Shown here in pieces: positions 1-7,953 of a DNA stretch of 43,764 nt. The stretch is from Flavobacterium sp. (GTDB taxonomy: Bacteria > Bacteroidota > Bacteroidia > Flavobacteriales > Flavobacteriaceae), in contig NZ_JANXUG010000038.1 in NCBI RefSeq assembly GCF_025352015.1, forward strand, positions 1 to 43,764. Direction: 5' to 3'. The position numbers and the translations under genes are program-made. The notes below the pieces were generated by a model, which saw only the letters and a list, made by a program, of their open reading frames with translations, did no database searches and was not told where the DNA came from. Positions within the stretch are counted from its first letter, which is position 1. Every line of letters begins with the position of its first letter.

Positions 1-43
1 CTAATTAACAGATGAAAAAAAGTAGTTTTTAATGAAAAATGGA

Positions 44-139
44 GGTGGTCATTTTGCTCCGGAATTAGGTGGTCATTTTGAATTGGAATCAGGTGGTCAC
101 TTTAAATTGGAATTGGGTGGTCAATATGACTGGAATTTG
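44..139. repeat. Four tandem 24-bp GGTGGTCA repeats, possible IS21-like element end
   Basis: Four head-to-tail copies start at 44, 68, 92 and 116 with an exact 24-bp period. Each begins GGTGGTCA and ends near GGAATT; the copies differ at several inner positions. Since 24 is a multiple of three, an open frame (ATG at 32, TAG at 143-145) runs through them and would give a 37-residue peptide with a GGHF-type repeat. From memory, GGTGGTCA-type tandem repeats occur next to IS21-family transposase genes (istA/istB) in Bacteroidetes, where transposase-binding terminal repeats are expected. No transposase is visible, because the window begins here. The mobile-element reading is inference; the repeat itself is directly seen. 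Confidence 0.7.
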
Positions 140-252
140 CAATAGCGTTGCACAAAAAGTATTATTGTTTTTAAAAATCAAATGGTTAATGAAATTGTAT
201 TGAATTAAGCAAACTCAATTGCGGATTAGATTTTTATCTTAACAGTAATCGT

Positions 253-1200
253 TTATTTAATATCACTATTTTTTCTTACGATAGAAACGATTATTCCAAT
301 TATAAGTGTAAAAGCAATGAAACTTAACGAAAGCCATTCTGGAAATTTATAATAATCAACGATTAGCATTTTGACACCTACAAAGGTTAAAATAGCAATC
401 AAGCTATATTCAAGATGACTAAATTTCCCCAACATATTAGCCAAAAAGAAATACATCGAACGTAAACCTAAGATTGCAAAAATATTAGAACTAAAAACTA
501 AAAAAGGATCAGAAGTTATTGCCAAAATGGCTGGAACACTATCTAAAGCAAAAAGCATATCCATCACTTCTATAACAAGTAAAGCCACAAAAAGCGGTGT
601 TGCGTGTGTGATATTATTAATTTTAATAAAAAAATGCTTTTTTTCTGTATGACTTGAAATCGGGATAACTTTACCAATAATTCTATAAACTAGTGATTCT
701 TTTGGCTCAAAATCTGATTCCTCTTTTTTGAATAACATTTTAAATGCAGTTAAAAGTAAAAACCCCCCAAATAAATACGTCATCCAACTAAATTTATTTA
801 TCAATATAACCCCAAAAAAAATCATCAATCCCCTGAAAATAATAGCACCTAATATTCCCCAAAATAAAACACGGTGCTGGTATTTTTGCGATATTTTGAA
901 AGCAGCAAAAATTACAGCAATAATAAAAATATTATCAATACTTAATGATAGTTCTATAAGATAACCAGTAATGTATTTTAAGGTTGCTACTGATGGCTGT
1001 ATACCCGTAGGATTTGCAATGTAATGATTACTGTACAGCCAATTTACAACACCAGAAAAAGCAAAAGAAAGTGTTACCCAAACTGCTGTCCAAATCCCAG
1101 CTTCTTTTGAAGTAATAATATGAGGGGTTTTATTAAAAATACCCAAATCCAAAGCTAAAAAAAGTATAATGGTGGCTAAAAATATAATCCAAACTATCAT
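253..1200 (-). CDS. TerC-family integral membrane protein
   Basis: A 315-residue polytopic membrane protein of the TerC/Alx family, which is linked to metal-ion (notably manganese) export or tellurite resistance. Around eight hydrophobic segments cover the chain. The family's acidic intramembrane residues are present: E83 and D89 in the ELSLSIDN segment, and E211, D214 and D220 in the EVMDMLFALDSVPA segment. The length is normal for the family. It ends in a short basic cytoplasmic tail. It is transcribed divergently from the glutamine synthetase gene with 197 bp between them, and a TATCTTTG box lies 13 bp before its ATG. The transported ion cannot be told from the sequence. Confidence 0.9.
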   Translation of the reverse strand: MIVWIIFLATIILFLALDLGIFNKTPHIITSKEAGIWTAVWVTLSFAFSGVVNWLYSNHYIANPTGIQPSVATLKYITGYLIELSLSIDNIFIIAVIFAAFKISQKYQHRVLFWGILGAIIFRGLMIFFGVILINKFSWMTYLFGGFLLLTAFKMLFKKEESDFEPKESLVYRIIGKVIPISSHTEKKHFFIKINNITHATPLFVALLVIEVMDMLFALDSVPAILAITSDPFLVFSSNIFAILGLRSMYFFLANMLGKFSHLEYSLIAILTFVGVKMLIVDYYKFPEWLSLSFIAFTLIIGIIVSIVRKNSDIK

Positions 1201-1213
1201 AAGCTCTTTTTTA

Positions 1214-1221
1214 CAAAGATA
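1214..1221 (-). promoter_or_regulatory. Candidate -7 box of the TerC-family gene
   Basis: On the minus strand this reads TATCTTTG, matching the Bacteroidetes -7 consensus TAnnTTTG. It lies 13 bp before the ATG, implying a very short leader. No convincing -33 TTTG at the usual distance was found. Confidence 0.5.
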
Positions 1222-1296
1222 ATCGTTTCAAAAAGTAAATTACATCAGCAAAATTTAAAATTCATTTTCAAAAAATTATTTTTTATAGTGCTTTTT

Positions 1297-1331
1297 ATAA
1301 CTATACCCTAAAAAAATTAGGGTATAGTTAT
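1297..1331. promoter_or_regulatory. Perfect 15-bp inverted repeat upstream of glnN, candidate operator
   Basis: The arms 1297-1311 (ATAACTATACCCTAA) and 1317-1331 are perfect reverse complements around a 5-base A spacer. The dyad lies between two divergent genes, so it is unlikely to be a terminator. Its right arm ends 19 bp before the TATATTTG box of the glutamine synthetase gene. A further copy of the half-site core AGGGTATA occurs at 1371-1378, close to the start codon. The placement suits a regulator of glutamine synthetase expression, but which protein binds is unknown. Confidence 0.6.
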
Positions 1332-1350
1332 TTTTAAGCTAAAATATTTT

Positions 1351-1358
1351 TATATTTG
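1351..1358 (+). promoter_or_regulatory. Candidate -7 box of glnN
   Basis: TATATTTG matches TAnnTTTG and lies 39 bp before the ATG at 1398. There is no clear TTTG at the -33 distance; that place is taken by the inverted repeat, which fits a promoter that depends on a regulator. Confidence 0.6.
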
Positions 1359-1397
1359 TACCAAATTTACAGGGTATAATATTAAAAAATAAAATAT

Positions 1398-3587
1398 ATG
1401 TCAACTTTACGTTTCCAAGCATTAAAAGATGCATCAGGCAGAAAGCCAGTAAAATTTGAAGAATCTGGACGAAAATCAGATCTCTTCGGTTCAAATGTGT
1501 TTAATGATAAAGCAATGAAGCAGTTCTTAACTTCGGATGCTCACAAAGGTGTAAAAGACGCTGTCCAACACGGAACTAAAATTGACAGAAAGCTTGCAGA
1601 TTACATAGCGATGGGAATGAAAGAATGGGCTTTGTCAAAAGGGGTAACTCATTATACACATTGGTTTCAGCCCTTAACTGGATCAACTGCTGAAAAGCAT
1701 GATGCTTTTTTTGAAACATCTTATGATGGATCTGATCCTGTTGAGAAATTTGGTGGAGGACAATTAGTACAACAAGAACCTGATGCATCCTCTTTCCCTA
1801 ACGGTGGAATTAGAAATACATTCGAAGCGCGTGGATATACAGCTTGGGATCCAACTTCACCGGCATTTATCTTCGGAACTACTTTATGTATTCCAACGGT
1901 TTTCATCTCTTATACAGGCGAAGCATTAGATTATAAAACACCACTTTTACGAGCATTAAATGCTGTTGATGAAGCAGCAACGGATGTCTGTAAATACTTT
2001 GATAAAAATGTAAAAAAAGTAACCGCCACTTTAGGCTGGGAGCAGGAATACTTTTTGGTTGATGCTTCTTTAGCCAATTCTCGACCAGATATCGTTATGA
2101 CCGGAAGAACCTTGTTGGGACATACCTCTGCAAAAGGCCAACAATTAGACGATCATTATTTTGGTTCCATTCCGTCAAGAGCGCTGAATTATATGCGTGA
2201 ATTGGAGGAAGAATGTATGCTGCTTGGTATCCCAGTAAAAACACGTCATAATGAAGTAGCGCCAAACCAATTTGAATTGGCTCCAATTTTTGAAGAAACC
2301 AATTTAGCAGTTGACCATAATTCATTATTAATGGATGTCATGTCAAAAGTTGGAGAACGCCACGACTTCAAAGTACTTTTCCACGAAAAACCTTTTCAAG
2401 GTGTAAATGGTTCAGGAAAACATAATAACTGGTCAATGGCTACAGATACCGGAGTAAACTTATTATCTCCCGGGAAAACACCAATGAGCAATTTACAGTT
2501 CTTATCATTTTTTATCAATACAATTAAAGCAGTTCAAGAATATGAGGAATTACTTCGTGCAGCCATTGCAACTGCAAGTAACGATCACAGATTAGGCGCA
2601 AACGAAGCGCCACCGGCAATTATATCCGTTTTTATTGGACAGCAACTCACGAAAGTTTTAGCTGAATTAGAAGGCGTTACCAAAGGGAAATTGTCTCCAG
2701 AAGAAAAAACAGATTTAAAATTGAATGTTGTTGGAAAGATTCCTGAAGTAATTTTGGATAATACCGACAGAAATAGAACATCACCATTTGCTTTCACCGG
2801 AAATAAATTTGAATTCCGTGCTGTAGGTTCTTCTGCTAATTGTGCCAATGCCATGACAACCTTGAATTCTATTGTTGCCAAACAATTAAAAGCGTTTAAA
2901 AAAGAAGTCGATGCCTTAATCGAGAAAAAAGATTTAAAGAAAGACGAAGCGATTTTTAATGTATTAAGAGAATATATTAAGGAAACAAAAAATATTCTTT
3001 TTGAAGGTGATGGTTATAGCGATGCTTGGGAAAAAGAAGCAAAAAAACGTGGGTTGAGTAATCATAAAACTACACCAACTGCTCTGAAAGCTAAAGTTTC
3101 TAAAAAAGCATTAGACTTATTCAAAGATTTGAATGTAATGAATCATGTTGAAGTGGAAGCTCGTTACGAAATTGAACTGGAAGAATACACAAAGAAAATC
3201 CAGATTGAAGGAAGGGTTCTTGGGGATATTGCCCGTAACCATGTTATTCCAACTGCAATTCGGTATCAAAACACCTTAATTGAAAACGTACGTGGTTTGA
3301 AAGATATCTTCGGAAAAGATTTTGAGAAAGTAGCTAAAGAACAAATTTCAATTATCAAAGAAATTTCCGCTCATATCGAAGGAATCAATACCAATGTTGA
3401 GGCCATGACGGAAGCTCGTAAAACCGCTAATGCTTTAACGGATGCTCAAAAAATGGCAGAAATGTATTGTGACAAAGTAAAACCCTATTTTGATGTAATC
3501 AGAGAACATTGCGATAAATTAGAACTTGTGGTTGATGACGAAATATGGACTTTAACTAAATACAGAGAGTTGTTGTTTACACGTTAA
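1398..3587 (+). CDS. glnN: Glutamine synthetase type III
   Basis: Makes glutamine from glutamate, ammonia and ATP in the cytoplasm, the main entry point of ammonium. At 729 residues it has the size of the long GSIII class (type I is about 470), which is typical of Bacteroidetes. Visible signatures are the substrate loop NGSGKHNNWS at residues 337-346 and NRTSPFAFTG at 459-468 followed by KFEFR. The C-terminal third (about 490-729) is the GSIII-specific helical extension. The ATG at 1398 lies 39 bp after a TATATTTG box, with a dyad just upstream that may control it. A strong hairpin terminator follows the stop. The gene is monocistronic by its context. Confidence 0.97.
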   Translation: MSTLRFQALKDASGRKPVKFEESGRKSDLFGSNVFNDKAMKQFLTSDAHKGVKDAVQHGTKIDRKLADYIAMGMKEWALSKGVTHYTHWFQPLTGSTAEKHDAFFETSYDGSDPVEKFGGGQLVQQEPDASSFPNGGIRNTFEARGYTAWDPTSPAFIFGTTLCIPTVFISYTGEALDYKTPLLRALNAVDEAATDVCKYFDKNVKKVTATLGWEQEYFLVDASLANSRPDIVMTGRTLLGHTSAKGQQLDDHYFGSIPSRALNYMRELEEECMLLGIPVKTRHNEVAPNQFELAPIFEETNLAVDHNSLLMDVMSKVGERHDFKVLFHEKPFQGVNGSGKHNNWSMATDTGVNLLSPGKTPMSNLQFLSFFINTIKAVQEYEELLRAAIATASNDHRLGANEAPPAIISVFIGQQLTKVLAELEGVTKGKLSPEEKTDLKLNVVGKIPEVILDNTDRNRTSPFAFTGNKFEFRAVGSSANCANAMTTLNSIVAKQLKAFKKEVDALIEKKDLKKDEAIFNVLREYIKETKNILFEGDGYSDAWEKEAKKRGLSNHKTTPTALKAKVSKKALDLFKDLNVMNHVEVEARYEIELEEYTKKIQIEGRVLGDIARNHVIPTAIRYQNTLIENVRGLKDIFGKDFEKVAKEQISIIKEISAHIEGINTNVEAMTEARKTANALTDAQKMAEMYCDKVKPYFDVIREHCDKLELVVDDEIWTLTKYRELLFTR

Positions 3588-3610
3588 CTAATATAACAAC
3601 ATGCAATAAA

Positions 3611-3639
3611 AAATCCCGCACATTGTGCGGGATTTTTTT
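3611..3639 (+). terminator. Bidirectional terminator after glnN
   Basis: ATCCCGCAC and GTGCGGGAT form a 9-bp stem around a 3-base loop, with A-runs on the left and a T7 run on the right. It serves glnN on the plus strand and can also stop the decayed minus-strand locus that ends at 3657. Confidence 0.92.
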
Positions 3640-3656
3640 GTTTTTAATAAAGATAA

Positions 3657-4765
3657 TTAAACAAGCTGCGTAATGGTATAAGTCCCGAAACCGTTAAAGT
3701 TTATAACCAAATCAACTCTGAAATTTTTTGGTGTTGTTGTAGTGCCGGGAAAAGTTATTGCAGTTCCTCCGAAATCAATAGACCCATCTCTAAGAAAATC
3801 ACCAACATTTCCAATGCCAACACCACTACCATTTGGATTTGTTATGGAAAATTGAAAGGTATTGTTAGTATTGGTAATTCCATTTACAGTAAAAGAGAAC
3901 GTATTTGTTGAGGAATTGTAGGTTGGGGCAAAAGGTGCTCCTGTCGTTTGAATGTATAAGGTTAGCGAAAATTTGCCTATATCCGATAACATCGGGTTTC
4001 CAGTAGAATGGTAAACGTTTACATAATAAAAACCATTTGATGTGATATTATAAGCACTACCGCTGATAACTAATTGTTGTGATGCATTTAAACCTACACA
4101 ACCGAGCTAGCGTAGTTATCAGCTAAAAATTTCAACGGACTACCGGCAGTTAAATATTTGTCTCCGAAAAATGTTTGATTGATATTATTAAATTATTAAG
4201 CAGTCGCTGCATTGAAACTATTAAATGTTCCATACAAATACAATTGGTTTGGTATAGTACCGTTGAACCAGAAGTGGGTAACGATAAATTTCCACTATTG
4301 CCAACCGTCAATTGGTATGGCGTTCCATTTGGTGAACCCAAGGTAATTCCCTCTCTGGGACAGGTTACTAAACTATCGGTTGCTAAAGAATAAGGAACAG
4401 AAAGTAATTGGGTAGTACCAACAGTCGCATAAGTTGTTCCGCCTGTAGCATCCATTTCTACTTTTAAAAATTTAGAGTTTGTTCCCCAGTTGATAGTATT
4501 GAATGCTCCCGAAACTAATGTTCTTTGCCCAATAGCCAAATTGAATAACCCTTGTGCATTGGTTGTTTTTAATTGCGTTTCAGAATATAAAACAGTTCCT
4601 GATGCTGAAACCATCCAATATAGAAAGTTTCACTCTGACATTAGAACTCACAATCGGAGTTCCAGAACTGTTTAATGCAATTGCCTGATTCGATATTCCT
4701 TGAGGAACTTGGGCAAATGTCAAGAACGAAATAAAAAGTGCTGATAATAGTAATAGTTTCTTCAC
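3657..4765 (-). pseudogene. Decayed secreted protein gene (Bacteroidetes surface/T9SS-associated type)
   Basis: Fragments in different frames read as one former protein. It begins at a GTG (4765-4763) with a good signal peptide (MKKLLLLSALFISFLTFAQ) and continues VPQGISNQAIALNSSG, an N-terminal module seen in many Bacteroidetes exported proteins. The frame shifts near 4610-4618 (LD...SASGTVLYSE) and again near 4235-4260. Between these, the part around 4150-4260 reads LYLYGTFNSFNAATA followed by two adjacent stops, then FGDKYLTAG. Further stops interrupt 3993-4110. The final open piece (3657-3992) ends FGTYTITQLV. At least two frameshifts and several stops mean it cannot make the full protein. 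Its start lies 2 bp after the stop of the neighbouring T9SS gene remnant, so the two were once an operon. Function unknown. Confidence 0.8.
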
Positions 4766-4767
4766 AA

Positions 4768-5210
4768 TTAATGTTTAATAATTTTAAATGTATAGATGTT
4801 TTTGTGTGTAAATTGAATTAAGTAAACGCCAGTTGAAAGCTCTGATAAATCCAAGGCATTATCGGCTGTATTTTTCTTTTCAGAGATTAATTGCCCCTAT
4901 AAATTAAAAAGCGAAACTTTCTCATCAACAAGATTGGTTTCTGTTTTAAAATAAACCGTTGCTGTGTAGGATTTGGGAAAACCGTAATAGTGCTGCTTAG
5001 TTCCAATTGCGGAACTTCGAGCGTTTGCACTAAAACACCAATAATTCCTGAACTAGATTGCGATTGGTTTTGAGGTACAATCACAATTTCGCCAATAGAA
5101 ACAGACGAACGTGAAGTAATCAAACTGCCTAAATTCACTTATTGTATCAAAGATTGTGAACTTGATGAAATGGTTGTAATTAGAAAACAGAATAGTAAAA
5201 AGTGTTTCAT
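4768..5210 (-). pseudogene. Decayed small T9SS type A sorting-domain protein
   Basis: Read from ATG 5210-5208, the gene encodes a signal peptide (MKHFLLFCFLITTISSSSQ) and SLIQ, then a TAA stop, then an open stretch beginning VNLGSLITSR. This leads into a T9SS C-terminal sorting domain (TVFPNPTQQRF). A frameshift follows in the domain near 4900-4940. The expected last motif (LDLSELSTGVYLIQF, ending KIIKH) is found in another frame and stops at 4770-4768. It would have been an outer-membrane-translocated protein of about 145 residues. The nonsense codon plus frameshift indicate inactivation. The next gene in the same direction is also broken, so the whole cassette seems dead. Confidence 0.8.
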
Positions 5211-5267
5211 TTGCTAAAGTTTTTATTTATAAAAATAAATAAATCATTGATTTGAACGTACTATTTT

Positions 5268-5295
5268 TTTGCAAATTATATATATACTATTTTTG
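5268..5295 (+). promoter_or_regulatory. Bacteroidetes-type promoter of the OmpA-like cluster
   Basis: TTTG at 5268-5271 and TATTTTTG at 5288-5295 are separated by 16 bp, fitting the -33/-7 pattern (TTTG ... TAnnTTTG). It lies 29 bp before the first ATG and should drive all three coupled genes. Confidence 0.65.
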
Positions 5296-5324
5296 TTTAA
5301 CTTTCATTATTATTAAAACAACTC

Positions 5325-6212
5325 ATGAAAACTATTTTTGTTTTTCTTTTTTTACTTCTTTTTACAACTTTTTTTTATGCTCAAGAAAAGTTTATTCTTC
5401 ATTTTGACAGCAATAAACATGAATTAATTACCGCAGAAAAAGAGAAGCTAACTAACTGGATTGCAGAAAATAAAAACAATAAAATAGTAGCCATCGATGG
5501 TTATACAGATGAAGATGGCACAACAGGTTTCAACGATACATTAGCTCAAAAACGTGTAGATTATGTCTTTCAGATTGTAAAAAATAATGTCAAAATTAGA
5601 GAAGATTTTAAAACAAGAAGTTTTGGCGAAAGTTTTAATCAATCAAAAAATAAAGCAGAAAATAGAAAAGTAACTATTTATTATATTCTCGAAAAAGATA
5701 TCATTCGTGAAGAGGAAATTCTTGGTATTAAAATGCAAATCGTAGCCGAAAAACCAAAAATAGAAATAGAATATCCTGAAAAATTAGCTTTTGAAAATCC
5801 AAACGGAACAAAATCTGAATTCAAATTGGATAGACAATTCATGAAAAAAATTGAACATGCCAAAATTGGCGAAAAACTAAAAATTGATAATCTTAATTTT
5901 ATCATTAATACCTATGCCGTTGTACCTGAATCACGCGGAAAATTATATGAACTGCTTTTGGTACTGCAAAGAAATCCAGCTTTAAAAATCGAAATTCAAG
6001 GGCATTTGTGTTGTATGAATGTAGATCGAACCGATTTATCTACGCAACGTGCCAAAGCGATTTACAATTTTTTAATTGCCAATGATGTGTACAGAGCACG
6101 ATTATCCTACAAAGGTTTTGGTAGTTCAGCGCCAATTTATCCTTTGCCCGAAAAAGATGAAAGAGAACGTGCCGCTAATCGAAGAGTAGAAATTTTAATT
6201 TTAGAAAATTAA
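5325..6212 (+). CDS. Exported protein with two OmpA-like domains (first of three)
   Basis: A 295-residue protein with a clear signal peptide (cleavage probably after FFYA). Two OmpA-C-like peptidoglycan-binding domains follow, at about residues 24-118 and 170-295, joined by a charged linker. The N-terminal domain keeps the ligand Asp in GYTDEDG and the following Arg in AQKRV. The C-terminal domain has the typical NRRVEIL ending, but the usual GHTD is replaced by GHLCC, with Cys229-Cys230 where the ligand Asp is expected. There is no beta-barrel domain, so it is probably periplasmic. It is the first gene of a three-gene paralogous operon; the next starts 2 bp after its stop. The specific function is unknown. 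Confidence 0.85.
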   Translation: MKTIFVFLFLLLFTTFFYAQEKFILHFDSNKHELITAEKEKLTNWIAENKNNKIVAIDGYTDEDGTTGFNDTLAQKRVDYVFQIVKNNVKIREDFKTRSFGESFNQSKNKAENRKVTIYYILEKDIIREEEILGIKMQIVAEKPKIEIEYPEKLAFENPNGTKSEFKLDRQFMKKIEHAKIGEKLKIDNLNFIINTYAVVPESRGKLYELLLVLQRNPALKIEIQGHLCCMNVDRTDLSTQRAKAIYNFLIANDVYRARLSYKGFGSSAPIYPLPEKDERERAANRRVEILILEN

Positions 6213-6214
6213 TA

Positions 6215-7108
6215 ATGCAAAAGCGTTTTTTACTCTGTTATTTATTGTTTTCAATAACTGGTTTTTGCCAAAATAAACTTGATGTTTTTTTTGATTTTAA
6301 TAAAGATATTCCCAACAATGAATCTCAAATAAAGATAAATCAATGGGTTATAGACAACAAAAATATAGAAATTGTTAGTATTTTAGGGTTTTGCGATAGT
6401 GTAGATGATAGCAAATACAACAAAGATTTAGCCTTGCGAAGAGTCAATACGATGCTTGCTTTTTTTAATAAAAATAAGGTTAAGATTGCGGATAAAGTGG
6501 AACTAAAATCATTTGGAAAGGATTTCAACTATTCTAAAAATCAAAGTGAGAACAGAAAAGTGGAAGTGCATTTTAATAGGATAAATAATTCTACAACAAT
6601 ACCTGAAGGAGTTTTTGGCAGAAAGCCAAATAGAGAACTTTCTGGAGAGGAGACAACGCTCATTCATGAAGATTATGTATCAGACATTGCAAATTTAGAA
6701 GCCCTTGTAGAAAAGGAACGGTCTACATTAGAATCAAAATTTCAAAAAGCAAAAATGGGCGATTTAATTAGAATTAGCAACATCAACTTTTATTTTAATT
6801 CAGAAAGAGTGATGGATCAATCTATTTCTTTGCTGGATGAATTGCTTGATATTATGCTGAATAATCCCAAACTTATAATTGAAATACACGGGCATATTTG
6901 CTGCAATCAAAATCCAAACGACACTAAATTATCCTACAGAAGAGCTCTAGTCATTCTTAAATATTTAACAAAAAACGGAGTCGAAGTAAAAAGATTGGCA
7001 TTCAGAGGATACGGAAGCAATGATCCAATTTATAAGTTACCCGAAAAAAATGAAAAAGAACGCGCCGCTAATCGCCGTGTTGAAATATTAATTGTAGCGA
7101 AACCATGA
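6215..7108 (+). CDS. Exported protein with two OmpA-like domains (second of three)
   Basis: A 297-residue paralogue of its neighbours. The N-terminal hydrophobic segment ends SITGFCQN; the Cys is not in a good lipobox, so ordinary signal-peptide cleavage is more likely than lipidation. The first OmpA-like domain covers about 24-115, with GFCDSVDD in place of GYTD. The linker (about 118-175) is acidic. The second domain (about 180-297) carries GHICC (Cys229-Cys230, the same numbering as in the first paralogue) and ends NRRVEILIV. Its stop overlaps the next start by 4 bp (ATGA), so translation of the second and third genes is coupled. Function inferred only as periplasmic peptidoglycan association. 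Confidence 0.85.
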   Translation: MQKRFLLCYLLFSITGFCQNKLDVFFDFNKDIPNNESQIKINQWVIDNKNIEIVSILGFCDSVDDSKYNKDLALRRVNTMLAFFNKNKVKIADKVELKSFGKDFNYSKNQSENRKVEVHFNRINNSTTIPEGVFGRKPNRELSGEETTLIHEDYVSDIANLEALVEKERSTLESKFQKAKMGDLIRISNINFYFNSERVMDQSISLLDELLDIMLNNPKLIIEIHGHICCNQNPNDTKLSYRRALVILKYLTKNGVEVKRLAFRGYGSNDPIYKLPEKNEKERAANRRVEILIVAKP

Positions 7109-7875
7109 AGTTAAAATTTATATTATTTTTTCTCCTAATTTCCATCAAATTATTGGGACAAAAGCAAGTAGAAGTATTCTTCGATTTTAATAAAGATTTC
7201 CCAAACACAAATTCAATTTTACAAATCAACGAATGGATTGCCAAAAATAAAAATTTAGAAATCACAAAATTATTAGGGTATTGCGATAGTATTGACAGTA
7301 AAAACTATAACAAAAAGTTAGCGGAAAGACGCATTGAAAACACCCAAATGTTGTTGGAAAAAAGTGGATTGAAGTTCACTAAAAATATAGAAAAAATTGC
7401 TTTTGGAAAGGATTTTAAACAATCTAAAGTACAATCAGAAAATAGAAAAGTAACCGTTTTTTATGTAGAACTTGAAATAGCACCTTTAGAAAGTGAACTG
7501 ACTAGAAAAATAAAAAATTCCAAAGTTGGCGAGCATATTACCTTACCTAATATTTATTTCTTCAACAATTCGGCGCGAATTGTTCCTAAATCAGAGCCCA
7601 CTTTAATAGAGCTGCGGTGTGCCATGGAAGAAAATCCCAAGTTGAAAATTGAAATTCAAGGTCACATATGTTGTCAGTTGGTCAACGATGTAAATAATGT
7701 TTCTACGGCTCGTGCCAGAGCGATTTATAATTTTTTACTTCGTAATAGAATTGATAGAAAACGAATGACTTTCAAAGGATTTGGAATTTCAAAACCCATT
7801 CATCCTATCCCTGAAAAAAACACCGAAGAAGAAGATGAAAACCGGAGAGTTGAAATTTTAATTATAGCAAAATAA
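7105..7875 (+). CDS. Exported protein with two OmpA-like domains (third of three)
   Basis: The shortest paralogue (256 residues), lacking about 40 residues of linker. The signal peptide ends LLGQ. The first OmpA-like domain contains GYCDSID, and the second contains GHICC (Cys189-Cys190) and ends NRRVEILII. The start at 7105 overlaps the previous stop as ATGA. Similarity among the three neighbours is visible throughout, for example FFDFNKD near each mature N-terminus of the second and third, so they arose by tandem duplication. No separate promoter is needed. Whether they form a hetero-oligomer is conjecture. Confidence 0.85.
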   Translation: MKLKFILFFLLISIKLLGQKQVEVFFDFNKDFPNTNSILQINEWIAKNKNLEITKLLGYCDSIDSKNYNKKLAERRIENTQMLLEKSGLKFTKNIEKIAFGKDFKQSKVQSENRKVTVFYVELEIAPLESELTRKIKNSKVGEHITLPNIYFFNNSARIVPKSEPTLIELRCAMEENPKLKIEIQGHICCQLVNDVNNVSTARARAIYNFLLRNRIDRKRMTFKGFGISKPIHPIPEKNTEEEDENRRVEILIIAK

Positions 7876-7924
7876 TTTGAAAATAATATCATCTTCAAAT
7901 CTTCAAATTGACACATTTTCAAAT

Positions 7925-7932
7925 TATATTTG
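7925..7932 (+). promoter_or_regulatory. Candidate -7 box of purM
   Basis: TATATTTG matches TAnnTTTG and lies 21 bp before the ATG at 7954. The TTG at 7908-7910 is closer than the usual spacing, so the -33 element is uncertain. Confidence 0.5.
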
Positions 7933-7953
7933 CTACATAACTAACCACAACGC

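Noticed and set aside
2585..2881. 98-codon minus-strand frame inside glnN
   Set aside because: Shadow frame of a strongly supported glutamine synthetase gene.
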